DNA of 64,000 nucleotides, from contig JARCOQ010000002.1 in assembly GCA_029207755.1 (NCBI GenBank), positions 3,534,001 through 3,598,000 on the forward strand, written 5' to 3'. Below are positions 11,701-23,530 of this stretch, piece by piece. The notes under the pieces are model-generated. The model made no database searches and was not told the DNA's origin. It saw nothing but the letters and a program-made list of their open reading frames with translations. Made by a program: the position numbers and the translations under genes. Each line of letters begins with the position of its first letter. The first letter of the stretch is position 1. The DNA is from Chamaea fasciata. Lineage: Eukaryota > Chordata > Aves > Passeriformes > Sylviidae.

Positions 11701-14700
11701 TCCTTGCTACTAAAACTGTGTTTTATAGGCCGAGTTCAGTTTCCAGGAAATGAAAAAAGACTTTGTTATTCACTTTCCATAAGAAGAATATAGTTTTCAA
11801 CAGGTCAGTTGCTTTGCAATAAACTAATTTTTGGATTTGTTAGGCAATGGTTGCCACGTGGCATGCATAATGCTTTTTAATTATTATTTATACTGAATGT
11901 ATTAATGCTAAGGGACTTCCTGCAGGGGGTTCCAGGCAGGTACCTACAGGAATCAAAGACTTTCTACTTTACCGACTCTTACTCTGGATATTTAATAATG
12001 ATTCAGTGAAATTCCTGACCATCCTTAAGAACCCAACAGTGTTCTCCAAAGTTGCCTTGCCGTAAAAAAAAATTTCTTCCTTTAAGACCTTGAAGAGAGG
12101 ATGTCTAAAAACCGGACAGCAAATAATTTTAAAGCAGCTCAACACATCTAACCAAACGCTCCTGTAGGAAAGGAAATCCCTGTGTAATGTCAATAAGAAA
12201 AATAACAAGTGAAAAGAAAAGGAAAAAAAAAAAGCAAAACCACATTGGCATCCAAAGGAATTTTACCTGTAATATTCGCCTCAGGTTCAACAGGCTTCAA
12301 CTAATCTAAACCTTTTTATCCTAATGTCCTACTTACAACCCAAAATCAGAGAGACTGGACATTCCTAGAGCAACGAAGGAGGCTGTTTCTGAGGGTGAAT
12401 TTACCGGGCTCCTTTATCTGGATCTTTAATATACTTGCCTTGTGCTGTCTTTCTCCCCCCACACACCCCTTCCTTAAAAAAAGGAAGATACAATCCTTTT
12501 AGCAAGTTATTTATCTGCAGTAAACCTTCCATGACCAGATGACAACCACCACTCCAGCCTAAGCTTTTAACTGAAATAGATTACCATAGGTTTTCCTGCG
12601 TTCCTTTTTCTTCAAACATATCAAATCCTCCAAATCCAAGCTTTCTAGTTTCAGACCATTTAAAACTATTTAGAGCTTTGAATCACCATACTGTCATTAG
12701 TGGCCTAGCTGCCAGTCACATATTGTTGTGCCACTCTATTTTGAATGGCCTAAGATTTCCTGTTAGCTTTCTGAAAGCACAAATATTTTGTTTGAAATAA
12801 GTTTCTCAGACCATTGTGTGCAGCTTGCAGTGTAAAAATAAATACAGGGAAATGCTGGAAATAAATTGCTGTAGAAATACCGACATTGAGCGTGGCCTTT
12901 AGAAAAGAAGAAAAGAAATCTGGATATGGTAGTTACTGTCTGCATTATCCTTCCTCTAGGAGGGGAATTCAAAAGCAGGCACACAGTTACACCATTTATA
13001 GCAAAACCTACTAGTCCATGAAATCAGAAGCTGTAAGAAAAGAATGGTTTTTATATTGTATCAAAATAGCAGAGAATAGAGCTTGGCTGTTGCAGCTCCC
13101 AGAGAGCCTGGAAGCCTTGAATCATGAATCTGTTTAATAAGCAGGTCTAATTTTGCAGCAAGTACAAACAAGACAAAACCTCTTTGAATGGATTTGGTAC
13201 TGCTAGATGCTGCCTGTGGTAGCTGCAGAGACCTTCTTCAAAACAGGCTTGCCTCTGTTTTCTGTGTTTTGCACATCAGGAAAACCAACCCAAAGTAGGA
13301 ATTAAATAAATGAAAAGGTCTGTGACATGTAGAAAATTTAAAATCTACCCTTTAATTTTACCGAATTTAATTTTTTTTATACAACGCTTACAAGCACAAG
13401 AACAGGGAAATAAGAGAACCAAACCATTTAAACACCTACCCAGTCCAAACAAACTAAAAACCCACTACACTTTTTTTTTTTACCAAATGAATAACAAGAA
13501 AAACTTATTGTCAGATTCAGGCTTGGTAGGTTACAATTTCAGGCAGAAATAGAGGCCTCGTGCCTTTAAAAGATTTGTTCAGTATTTAGCTCCATGTGAT
13601 TTGTTTTCTGAAGTTGGAAGAAACAAGTTATTTCTGAAATTATAAGTACTGTCAATATTTGCATATGGTCTTAAACAAAAAACATCTGGTTATGTTTAGT
13701 TATGAAACAATACTTTATCTCAAGAATATTTGCTCAGTGACTGGGGAAGAACTACAGCAAACACTTGGAAAACTACAAATTAGAGGGAATTTGAGCTTTG
13801 TCATTTTTCTTATCCCCATGGAAATGAATTTTTGCTGGACTTTAAAGGAAAAAAAAAGGTGGGGAGGGGAGAAAAGAAGATAAAGTTCATATTAAAAAGC
13901 AGCTTCACTGTATTCAGTAATAACACACAGCTACTGTGTTGTTGTGTGCATACAAACATACAAAGATTAATGGACTAAATACATATTTCCCTCAGAAAAG
14001 TCACCTGGAAAACTGGCAGCTTGAGAAGCTGCAGAAACCCATTTACCTCCATAGTTGTCTTCTGCTTTTATCACCTAAAACAATTTTTTTTAATCCAGAT
14101 ACTTGCCAAAGCTTTGTAACAGACAAGACTGAGATATTTTGAACATACTATTTTGGACAAAGAGAATGAAGTAAAAGATTTATTAGCAGTAGAGATGCAT
14201 ATCCTTTTTAAAACAGCACTTGTTAAAAAATATTGTGCACCAAGAGGAAAAATAAATATATTTTACTCTTCCTCTTGCTGTAAGTGATAAACACCAAAGG
14301 GAGACAGAAAGTTGTTATTACTCATTAAAAACTCACAATATACCAGTGATGCTTTGGACTTCTCATGCAGTCCTAAAATCTGCCTGAGGCCCACATGAAT
14401 AAATTTCAACCTGCAAAAATGTTTGGAAGTGTGGGAGAACGCTCCTAAGGATTAGGAATGTTTAGCAACTTTTGATGACACATCAGGACTCAGAAGCCTT
14501 GGGTTTGATCCATTAAGCCTCACTTAGTTTACAGAGCATTTTAAAGGGATATAGTTTGCATACCGAAAGTTTTTCTGTAAATATAAGCATTCATTAAAAT
14601 TTATTAGTGTTGGTAAAAATAAATAAATTATAATGTACAATCCAATGCCTGTTCACAGACAAGAATAACCCAGGGACCTGTCTTAAAACTGGAGTGAATG

Positions 14701-17049
14701 CTCTATTTGCAAAGTGCTATAAAAAACCCATGCATGGATGAAGTACTGAAACACAGTAAGATGAGACAACTATTTTTTCTTTACTCCATGTAAAAAAAAA
14801 ATTGCATAGTTGACTTTTCTAGACTTATCATTGTTTAAAAGCTTCTAATTTTGCTTAGAATGTGTTACATTACTCTCATTCAAAAAAAAAAAAAAATCAG
14901 GCCTCTGATAGAACTAGAGGATGCACAGGGTCCTTTGTGTGTTTCCTGTCCTTCTAGAACTATCTTCATCCAGAACTGCAGCAAAAATGAAACATCAACG
15001 CACAAAAACACTTTGAGAAAACACATTTTAGAAGACTCTCGTCACCAATTTGCCAGAGTGGTTTGGATTTTCTTAAAAGATAATCTTAAAAACAGCTGTT
15101 AATCAAGGTGCTATTTTCTATAGGTTTGGGATAGAAGCATCTTTGTAGGTTTGCCACCTTGAGCAGCTCCTTCCCTAGGCAGAGTCTGAACAAAGTTCTG
15201 CACCAAAGACCAGATTTTTTTTCAGTTCTCCATCACATCCCAAAGCAGAGTCCCAACTCCCCTGGAGCAACAGCTGTCTTTTAGGTTTGAAGACTCTGAC
15301 TTACGTGCAGAAACAAATTTAAATGTGACATTTATGGAAGTTGCTGAAGGCACATCTTGGTGCTTTTAATCTTCTCCCCACAGATGCTGTCCCCACCACA
15401 GCAGCTGCTGCTGCTCTGAGGTGGTGCCTGGTAGCTCGGAACAGGAATCTCAGGAACAAAGAAGAGAAAAAAATAAACAGAGGGATGACTTCTGATGTGC
15501 TAACATTTGCAAAACAGAGTTTCAGTTGATAGGAAGGCAAAATAGAAACAAGACCTTTAGGATGAACTTTGTGTTTTTTCAGCATATGGCCTTTGTGTTT
15601 GCAAAAGACTCAAAGCCTTTTCTGCTGACACAACTATAATTTAATGAGAAGTAAGATGGTTTTGCCGTTAGGTTAATTATTAAGTTTTGTACAAACCAAT
15701 GACGCTAAGGAATCAGGATATTTTCTTTCTTCTCAGTTTAGTGAGACATTGGCATTTGGATGCCCTAGGCAACTCCAGAAGTCTTTGTCTTAATGCTCAT
15801 GTTGATGAATGAGAAACGCATTTCAACCTCTGAACTTTGCAATATGGGCACAATACTAATAAGCACAAAAACTTAAAAAAAAACCCCAAACCCTATATTT
15901 CTAAGCATTCCCCATAGAGCTTACTGAGACACAGAAAAGAATTTAAAAAAAAAAAAAATCTGAGAAACAGATTATTGTCACAATCTACCCTGAAAGGTTT
16001 TTACAGTGCAGTGGAAGATTGGGCAGACAAAGGAAGACAGTGTGAATTCATCTGGATTTTAGCAGAAATCTCAGGGAACCTGACAAAAGAAGACCATGCT
16101 ACAATAAGAGGTAAAAAAAATGGTGATGGAAAGCAACACCAATTACTACAAATGATGTCACATAAGAAGATTGAAAGGTATCCTTCAAAACAGCATTCTC
16201 CTTGCTACCTAGGCTAGTATTATTCAACATGTCAACAGAAGATCTGGGGGCAGAAATCATCTCAGCAGCATTTTCAAAGGAGCAGCAAGATACAACCAGA
16301 CATAATCGAGTTGAGTATGGATTTATTATGTCACATTTTTACCCAGAATTTTGTGAAATGCTTGTCTAATAAAGATGAGGGGAAAAAATGAAAGGATCAG
16401 TTCAGAGCGAAAAAGAAGCATTTAAAGATTACCCCCATGTCACTTTCTGTAGCCATATGATTTCTGGTATAGTCTTAAATAAAGGGAATACTGTCTTAAA
16501 TGCTTGATTGTTCATGATAAGCAAATGTGTGGTGAACACGCAGTAGAGATGAAAGAGTCATTTCTATTCCTATTAACTGACTTAATGCCAGTGATTTAAA
16601 GATTATCACTTCAGGCCCTCACCGCAGAGAAAAAAAAATTATCCAATAATTCTTTGCCACTTTGCTCCTGTGTGAACACCCCTCTTCATCCTGCCCTGCA
16701 GCTCTCACTGCTGCGTTCAGACTTCTGGTCAGTTCACAGACATTCCAGTGGCACTCTTCTGTGCAGCAGGAATATTCATTGATCTTATGCGAGGAGCAGA
16801 AAGCTGATGTAAGTGGAGCTGGCTGGAGCAGAGGTGATGAATCGGGATCAGCACCCTGGAGAGCAGCAGACAGACTGCCCCAGGGCAGGATAAAAGGATC
16901 CTTCACCTCCCAGGCTGATCAGGACAGAGCCATTTCACTACTCTCAGATGCCTGACATGGCTCCAGAGTGAAGGAGAATAAGACTGGGACATCTCACTGC
17001 AGGACAGCAACATCTCACTTGGACAGCCCCAGGGCAGAAGACCAGGCTC
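8771..17049. other. Gene-free AT-rich DNA
   Basis: No gene or firmly identified repeat is visible. The frames on both strands are short, and many traverse A- or T-rich tracts. Contents worth noting are the E-box/POU-like cluster around 11820-11910, A or T runs near 12220, 14885 and 15945, and a slightly more GC-rich block from about 16640 to 17050. That block precedes the CR1 complex and could be a diverged 5' part of it, though I could not match it to CR1. Confidence 0.65.
11852..11905. promoter_or_regulatory. Candidate E-box/POU/homeodomain cluster
   Basis: The perfect 12-bp palindrome TGCCACGTGGCA (11852-11863) contains a canonical CACGTG E-box, the type bound by USF, MYC/MAX or CLOCK-family bHLH dimers. 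It is followed directly by ATGCATAAT, an octamer-like POU word, and then TTTTTAATTATTATTTA, which holds homeodomain-type TAATTA cores. This combination is seen in enhancers, but short motifs also occur by chance. Activity is inference only. Confidence 0.25.
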
Positions 17050-17265
17050 AAGGACACCTAAGGGACTAAAGGTGCACAAATCCATGTGTCCTGATGAGAT
17101 CCATCCACAACTCCAGAGGGAACAGCCTGAGGAAGTGGCTAAGCCACTATTGCAGCACATTTGAGAAGTCAGGACATCCCAGTGGAGTTCCCACTGACTG
17201 GAAACCTTGCTCAGAGAGCTGGAACACCTCTCCTATGAAAACAGGCGGAGTGACTTGGGGTCATT
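17050..17265 (+). mobile_element. CR1 LINE, ORF2 piece fused to 3' piece
   Basis: From about 17054 to 17205 the sequence matches the CR1 ORF2 region just upstream of the reverse transcriptase core. Conceptual words resemble KS-PDEIHP, then EVAKPL, then EVPTDW. There are in-frame disruptions, so it is dead. Near 17207 it jumps to a far 3' CR1 segment (CTCAGAG..CTGGA.CACCTCTCCTATGA), which means most of the polymerase domain was deleted in this copy. It stops at TTGGGGTCATT (17255-17265), the left edge of a later insertion, and continues at 17729. Confidence 0.75.
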
Positions 17266-17728
17266 ATGAGAATCAGATGGTCAGTGCAATTTGTTGTTTA
17301 ATTAAACACAACCGATATATTGTAACTGAAAGAAATATTAAATCCTGAAGGAAATTAGAGAAAAAGAATCTATGTTTATGTGTATGGTAAAAAAATAGAA
17401 AATCAACCAAACAACAAAACAAAGCCACAAAAGTCAAGGATACGCACACAAATACAGACAAAAGAACAATGGATGTTGCTGCTCTTTGCATGAAAAATAA
17501 ATATCTCACAAGACCTGACATTACATTTTGGTATGCAGATTTCATTCCAAGTGGACTGTCTTGCTGTATTTAGCACAATACGTGTTTGTAGGACACAACT
17601 CTGTCACATCTCCAGTAGAAGTTCAGTCCAACCCCATCAACCACCTATTGATTTAGCAATGCCTGTGTGCTGACCAGCAATGCCTCTGCGTTCTTTCAGC
17701 CCCTCATGACTTCAGTTTACATGGCAAG
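17266..17728. mobile_element. Unidentified 463-bp insertion in CR1
   Basis: This block interrupts the CR1 copy at one consensus position. The left flank ends with TTGGGGTCATT (17255-17265) and the right flank begins with TTGGGATCATT (17729-17739), a 10/11 match that looks like a target-site duplication. The inside is AT-rich, with an A-rich stretch near 17390-17460, and has no TG...CA LTR termini, tRNA-like boxes or recognisable coding motif. An 11-bp duplication fits target-primed retroposition better than an LTR element. Alternatively, two separate CR1 fragments that overlap by a few bases could flank unrelated DNA. Confidence 0.45.
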
Positions 17729-17850
17729 TTGGGATCATTCTGCCTGGAAAAGAAAAGGCTCTGTGGAGACCTTATAGCAGCCTTCCAGTGCCCAAAGGAG
17801 GCTATGAGAAAGATGGGAGTTTTTGCCAGGAAAGGGTTAGAAGCTGAAGA
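17729..17850 (+). mobile_element. CR1 LINE, 3' region continued
   Basis: The sequence resumes the CR1 text interrupted at 17265. It contains TGCCTGGA(G)AAGA, AAGGCTC, GGAGACCTTATAGCAGCC and TTCCAGT, followed by a GGGAGTTTTT-type block. Identity fades after about 17850. The following ~56 bases up to the LTR-like unit at 17907 are not recognised. Confidence 0.8.
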
Positions 17851-17906
17851 TTTGGTGAAGAGAGAATAGCTTTGCTCGAAGTCACTTAGCATGCTAACAA
17901 TGCTGC

Positions 17907-18240
17907 TGTGGGAAACCTTCCCATTATACCTGTTGTTGTTCATCCTCTGCCTGCTTTGAGAGGAGGAATTCCTGTGTGGAGATAACACATTCAGAAACAC
18001 AAGCTTGAGTCTCCTGCTGGGAGAGAGAAATCATAAACTTGTGATAAAATGTGTGTGCACAAAGCTCTTTGAAAACTGGGGCAGGCAGCAGCCCATGGAT
18101 GAGCTGAGCCCAAAGGAGCCCAAGTCCCTGTGAGTCTCTGCTGCCCAGAGTTTTTACAGAGGAAATGAAATAAAGCTCCTCTTTGCATTTCAGCTGTGGT
18201 TTGATGGTCACCCTGGTTACCTGCAGTGCCCATTCCCACA
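17907..18240 (+). mobile_element. LTR-like unit inserted in CR1
   Basis: A 334-bp block begins TGTGGGAA and ends TTCCCACA, a perfect 8-bp terminal inverted repeat with the TG...CA ends expected of retroviral LTRs. An AATAAA polyadenylation signal sits at 18168-18173, about 70 bp from the right end, as in an LTR R/U5 region, which sets the orientation as plus. It lies between CR1 segments ending near 17850 and restarting at 18241. I see no internal retroviral sequence, so it would be a solo LTR. No clean 4-6 bp target duplication was found, and the family is not identified. Confidence 0.5.
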
Positions 18241-18505
18241 AGCACGCAGTGAGTGATAGGGTAAGGGGGAAATGGCTTCAGCTGAAGGAGAATAGGATTA
18301 GATTAGAATTTAGAAAGAAATTCTTTCCTGTGAGGCTGGTGAGGCGCTGGAACAGGTTGCCCCAGAGAAGCTGTGGATGCCCCATCCCTGGAAGTGTTAA
18401 AGGCCAGGCTGGATGGGCCTTTGAGCAACATGGGACAGTGGAATGAATCCATGTCTGTGATGGAATTAAATGATCTCTATGGTGCCTTCCAACCCAAACC
18501 ATTTT
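18241..18505 (+). mobile_element. CR1 LINE 3' end
   Basis: This is a strong match to the CR1 3' region. AGTGATAGGG.AAGGGG opens the block, followed by a diverged (T)AGA.TAGA run, AGAAATTCTTTCCTGTGAGG, TGGTGAGGCGCTGGAACAGG, AGAAGCTGTGGATGCCCC, GGAAGTGTTAAAGGCCAGG, TGGATGGGCCTTTGAGCAAC, and the terminal CCTTCCAACCCAAACCATT. A stretch near 18430-18470 is diverged. It completes the CR1 copy that starts at 17050. The usual ATTCTATG terminal repeat has decayed. Confidence 0.95.
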
Positions 18506-21500
18506 ACTCAACAAGAGCTCATTGATTGATATACCTAAGAACTTTTTGCTGACATACACAGACCACTTAGGCTTTGCAGTCCTATTATTTTTGCGGCTAA
18601 CACTCTTACCTCTGACCCACACTTTAGCAGAACACTGTGGTACACACTTACACAGCTAAATTAACTTCAGAGTTAACAACCCCACCCACTGAACTGAGGA
18701 TAAAAAATAGTAATAAATGAGGAACCTCATCTTTGCAAAAAGAAATAAAAAGACATCTTTAGCGTGAAACAAAAATTAAACTGATCAAGATACTTACTAC
18801 AACAAAATCTTATTATCAAATGACATCTGAATAGACACACAGGTTTATATTAATAACGAAAATAATGAATATTGGGTGTGGAAGAGGAGGCAATCAAATA
18901 ACCAGGTCCTACTTAGTGCCACCAAAAAGGGTAATGAAATTACAAGATTTTCTCCCTCCATGTCTATGTGTTCTCATAGCACTGTGGTCTTCAGTTCATG
19001 CTACACTATTTCACAAGTGCTTCATTACAAAAACATTTTGCTGTTGAGGAAACAGCTTTGAAAATATTTTTCATCTAGCACACGCCAGAAAACTGAAGTT
19101 AGTGTGGATGAAGCAAGTTTAAAGCTTAGGCAGCCGCCCCTCATTATTTTCCAGTGTCCAGGTTCCCATTCTTCAACAAGTGTTACTCATTGCAAATTAA
19201 CTCATTTTATTAAACTTGTTTTAAATAAGTCATCAACTGCAACATTAAAAAACAAACTAACTAACTAACTAACACATTCTAGCTTCTTCCTCTGTTTTTT
19301 CTTCCTTTGCATATTGCTGCCTCATGTTCTAATATGTACAAAGTCATATTATTATTGGTCAGTCTGTAATACAGTTTTGAGGAGCATATACACCTTTCTT
19401 TTTTGGCATAAAGATGTCTCAATTAACATGATCTAGAGAATAACATCATCTTATGCCCTAGAAGCACTCAATAATATTTGCTCGCTTTGAAAGGAGGTTC
19501 ATTTTTAGGCCTTACTGCTTTGCCTGTCCAGAGGCAGTAAAAATCCAAAGAGGAAAAAAGTCAATTCTGAACAGCAGAAGTTTCTATAAGCATTGCTTTT
19601 CCGACCTTGAGAGCTCAAAAAACATCTTACCTTTAAGGTATTTTGCCAAAAAGGTTTATTAATTCACAAGTCCTGCAGAATTATAGTCAAGGGTTCACAT
19701 AAAGGTGAAGAGGAAAGAAAAAGATAATGGTGAAAGAGAAGCATATGCATCTCATAATGCATATAACCACATAAATTTACATATTTTCAGCAGAACTTTA
19801 TGCTCTTGATACTTTCAGCCTTATGGGTAGGCTGAAAAAAATAAAAGCTGTTTATTTTCAGAATTATATTTAAGGTAACTTACTTCCCCTTCCACCCTGT
19901 TTTTGAATATCTTATTGCCTGTAACAAATTTAGAATATGTGGCTGAGTCCCACAGTGAGCTGTCTGATATGGCACCAAACAGAGAAATAAATTTTTACTA
20001 AAATATTTACAAAAAAAATAAAAAATAATTTAAAAAAAAACGGAAAGAAATTATAGAGAAATGAACTGGATACAAAGTATGACATTTCCAAGAGATATGG
20101 AAGACTTGATTTAAGGATGCTGTTACGTAAAATAAAATGAGTCAGAATTTGTTTACCCTGAAAAGTTTCCAGAGGTCTTCTGGTCACTGTGATCCATCTC
20201 AGATGGCTTTGATTTGACAGTCATAAAAGTTACACCGATCATCTAATGTGGTGATTTGGTTTTTGCCCCATGATCTATTTTAAAGTATAATAAATGGGTT
20301 TCACTAAAAGATGGTTTGTTGTTGTTGCTGCTTTCAAAATTCCAACAGAGGTCTTATTCTTACAATCTATGCATATAAATGTATTTGAGCTTCATTAAGC
20401 TCAGTTGAAGGATCCTTCATTTTAATTCCAAGGTTTTTCAATGTAAATTCAACCGCTGGCAACCGAGCTTGCTTTCAATTCTGTGTGAAATATCCAAATC
20501 TAACAACATAATTACATTTCTTTTAAAGTTCTGATGTTCTTTAATGAGTTGAATAGAACATATTTCTGATGATTTACTATGAAAAGCTCAAATTCTGTCT
20601 CCTTAAATAGAGTGTTAGGTTATTTTAGTGGCTTGCCTTTTTACACTGCCCATAGTTTTCTCCTGGCCATTGACAGGATTACAAGAAAGTCCTTCTACGG
20701 ATGACTTGTGCACATTATGATAAGGAAAAAACACAAGAAATACAAAAAAAAAATCCATTTAAGGAGAGGTTGGGGCATTTTTTTCCCTTTTTCCCATTTA
20801 CTTTGCATGGAAAACATCTGATTATTTCAGAGAAATTACACAAGAAGTGAATTCAACCCTTATTCTCATTCCGCTCCAGGCTAACCCCGTCAAAATTGTA
20901 AGTGATTACAAAATATGCCCAGAACTGGAATGCTCAGCTTTCAGTCTACAAATTAGGGCTCTTTTCAGCATACACAGCAGTTTTATAAGAACCAAGAACA
21001 GTCATAGAACTGCTTTTGTGCTCTCCAGCACACCATTAGTGAAATGATGAAATGGGGATTTTTCAATGAGTATTGGCATATTTATTTTAACTCTCCCTGT
21101 TGGCTTTCCCCAAAACACCCCTCAGCACAAAGCGTAAAAATACAGAATGAGAGAAATACTGTTATATTTTTTTCCTATGTTCAAGTTTTCTTTTCCTGCA
21201 GGAACATATTTTCAAAGCTTGCTTGCCCCCCCTTTCATTTCTAGCATGTGACTCCACATGCACATCATTGACACTCACCCCCTAATATTGAGGTGGTTTA
21301 TTCCATGCTAATAGTGATAGAGAAAAAAAGCCAGTTCATAATACATTAGAAGTATATAAGAGAGGCATCCTTATTGTTGTATGCAACTCCCATTACACAA
21401 GTCCTAGAGAAGCCCAAAAGACACGCAAATATTCGAGAAAACCAATTTTCTGTCCTGTATTTCTCTTCCTGAACTACTGAGCGACTTATACTGAATAAGA

Positions 21501-23314
21501 TTCAATTTTAAAACTGATTTGAAAACTCATTTTCTCATTTTGGGTTTGTTTTTAAAAGCATCTCCCTCAAATCCAAGGTACAATGGACCAAACAGATCCC
21601 TGGTTCTCCATTGTTATGCAGGCAGGCAGACTGCAAACTGACCTGAAGCCAATGAAATTCTGCAAAGGCAAAAAGATATCTATAGGTATAGGTTTAGGGT
21701 GCAGGACTACAACTAGCATAGGATTTTCCTTCATGTTTTCCTTAATTAAACTATGTATAAAAACCCCCAAACTCATACAACTAGTTATAGATAAAGATCC
21801 CAGTTTTAAAGCCTTCAGTACATTTAAGCTTAAGGTTTAGGTCTAGGAATGCTGGAACAGATGCTAAATAAATTTGATATGGACTTATGTGCAAAATTAT
21901 TCATATTCGTATTTTGACTGGAATGGCAAGAAGTTACATTCAAGCTGAAGTGGCAGCAGCAGTGTTAAAACTGTCCTCCCAGCAGCCAGATGTTCCTGCA
22001 ATTAACTAACCAGGATGGGTGGATTACTGGGTGATCCATGTGGCAATGTTAATGAAACTCATTTCCAGCAAATGCACGGGTCCAGGGAGGTGTCAGGGAC
22101 ATAAAAATTGCATAGAAGGGAGGGTGGACACATTCTGCACAAAAGCAAAGCTATTTACATTTTAGACGTCAGCAGTATCTTGCCTGGCATTTCTCTGGCT
22201 GAAACAAGTCATATTTTAAACGGTATTGACATGCCCAGAGCAAGCCTTGCTTCATCCTGAATCGATCCCAGCTCAGAGCAACATTATCATTCATCAAGCT
22301 ATAGACAGGTGAAACCTGTTTATGGACCCAGGACTGCTCACAGGCAACAGAAGGACTTTTTACTTCTTGCTTCAGCACTGACCAAAATCCTTATGATCCA
22401 AGATTTGTCTTACACACAGAAAGAGGGAGATTTGGTCTGTAATTTACAAATAAGTCACGGTAAGGCAAGCCCAAAATAGCAGATTCAGAAAGTGATGTGT
22501 ACAAAACCCTACCAGTTACTCTCCAGTCTTTATCCTTCACACCCAAATACTGATGAAAACACATGGTCTTTCCTCTATTTTTCTGCAAAACAGGGAAAGA
22601 GTGACTTACCACTTTGATGTTATCTTTCAACCAACTTCTCAAAATATTCTCAAGAACATCAGACTATTAATGACTCTTCAGAAACTGAGAAACTGAGCTT
22701 TCAAATGCTGGAGATCTGAGCACTCCAAACGACAACGTCGTTCAGGATGGGTCAGACAAAAGCCTCCTTATCTAGGATCATAGTGAGAGAATTTACCCCT
22801 CTGCATTTACAGCATTTACCCCTCTGCTCCTCTTTTCTCTGCCAAGTGATTTCAAAGACCCAACCTATACAGTGTTCCAGAAGGGAAAAAAAAAACCAAC
22901 CAAACAAAACAACAACAACACACACAAAGGAAAACAGCGCTTCTGAAAAGGCAAACAGCAGCAAGTGTGACATCCTGAGACTGCCTGAGCCTGTAGGAGT
23001 GGCACACACTGTGTTACTTCAGTGCAGCAATGGGCAGCTGCAAGCAATCACAGACACTTACTCTGCAGTTAAAAGGAATGCTCTTTTATTTAGGATAAAC
23101 TTGTTAGCCAGACATCTCAGATCTTAAATATTAATAATTTTACCACCACCCAGGGCAAGCAGAATAAACGAGTGAGAGTGAAAAATGGCACCTCACCCAA
23201 GTCTCCTAAGCACTCTCCTGTTTGTCGTAATGATTCTCCCGTGGAAAAAAAAAAATTGTGATGAAAGGGGGATAGAGGCAGATAATCTTTAAAAAATAAG
23301 AAAGGAGCTTGAAG
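18506..23314. other. Gene-free AT-rich DNA
   Basis: No gene or identified mobile element. Small features are a (CTAA)4 run at 19257-19272, A-rich tracts near 20010-20040 and 20745, and a 14-bp word (ATTTACCCCTCTGC) repeated at 22791-22804 and 22814-22827. The A/C-rich stretch at about 22885-22930 is low-complexity. The longest frame here (126 codons, 22747-23127 plus) runs through that tract and shows no domain. Confidence 0.65.
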
Positions 23315-23436
23315 CAAGAACATGAGTTGGAAGGGAGCAACAAGGAGCATCAAGTCCAAGTCTGCAGCGAATGGCCCATACAGGGACTGAACCCATAACC
23401 TCAGCATTATTAGCACCATGCTCTGACCGAGTTAAG
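23315..23436 (-). mobile_element. TguSINE1-like tRNA-Ile SINE
   Basis: On the minus strand, 23434 down to 23371 reads as a diverged tRNA-Ile (AAT anticodon type). It has an A-box-like TTAACTCGGTCAGAGC, a GTGCTAATAATGC anticodon region and a B box GGTTCAGTCCC, ending TATGGGCCA. The first several bases of the tRNA head are missing. Downstream, 23370 to about 23315, comes a short CR1-like tail with GATGCTCCTTGTTG and CCCTTCCAACTC. A tRNA-Ile head with a CR1-type 3' end is the structure of TguSINE1, a SINE mobilised by CR1 in passerines. It is not a functional tRNA gene: the acceptor stem is broken and several paired positions are changed. Confidence 0.88.
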
Positions 23437-23530
23437 TCTTGTAATTTTAGGTTTTCTGTCAAAAATGCTAAGCTGTATGAAAACATTCCGTTTATCCACA
23501 GGGTAATTCTCAGAAAGTCCAGGGAAGAGC

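Noticed and set aside
9190..11850. Short similarity between about 9188-9225 and 11804-11842 (shared CAGTTGCTTTGCA)
   Set aside because: Only about a dozen bases match exactly and the rest is weak, so chance is likely.
17615..17660. Possible minus-strand CR1 fragment inside the 463-bp insertion (AGTCCAACCCCATCAACC-like text)
   Set aside because: Too short and diverged to claim; the terminal CR1 landmarks are missing.
21660..21845. Telomere-like TTTAGG words
   Set aside because: Isolated single words with no tandem TTAGGG array.
22747..23127. 126-codon frame, plus strand
   Set aside because: It runs through an A/C-rich low-complexity tract that gives a Lys/Asn/Thr-rich stretch, with no domain.
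23371..23434. tRNA-Ile-like sequence, minus strand
   Set aside because: Not a tRNA gene: the 5' acceptor arm is missing, several stem pairs are broken and it is fused to a CR1-like tail, so it is a SINE.
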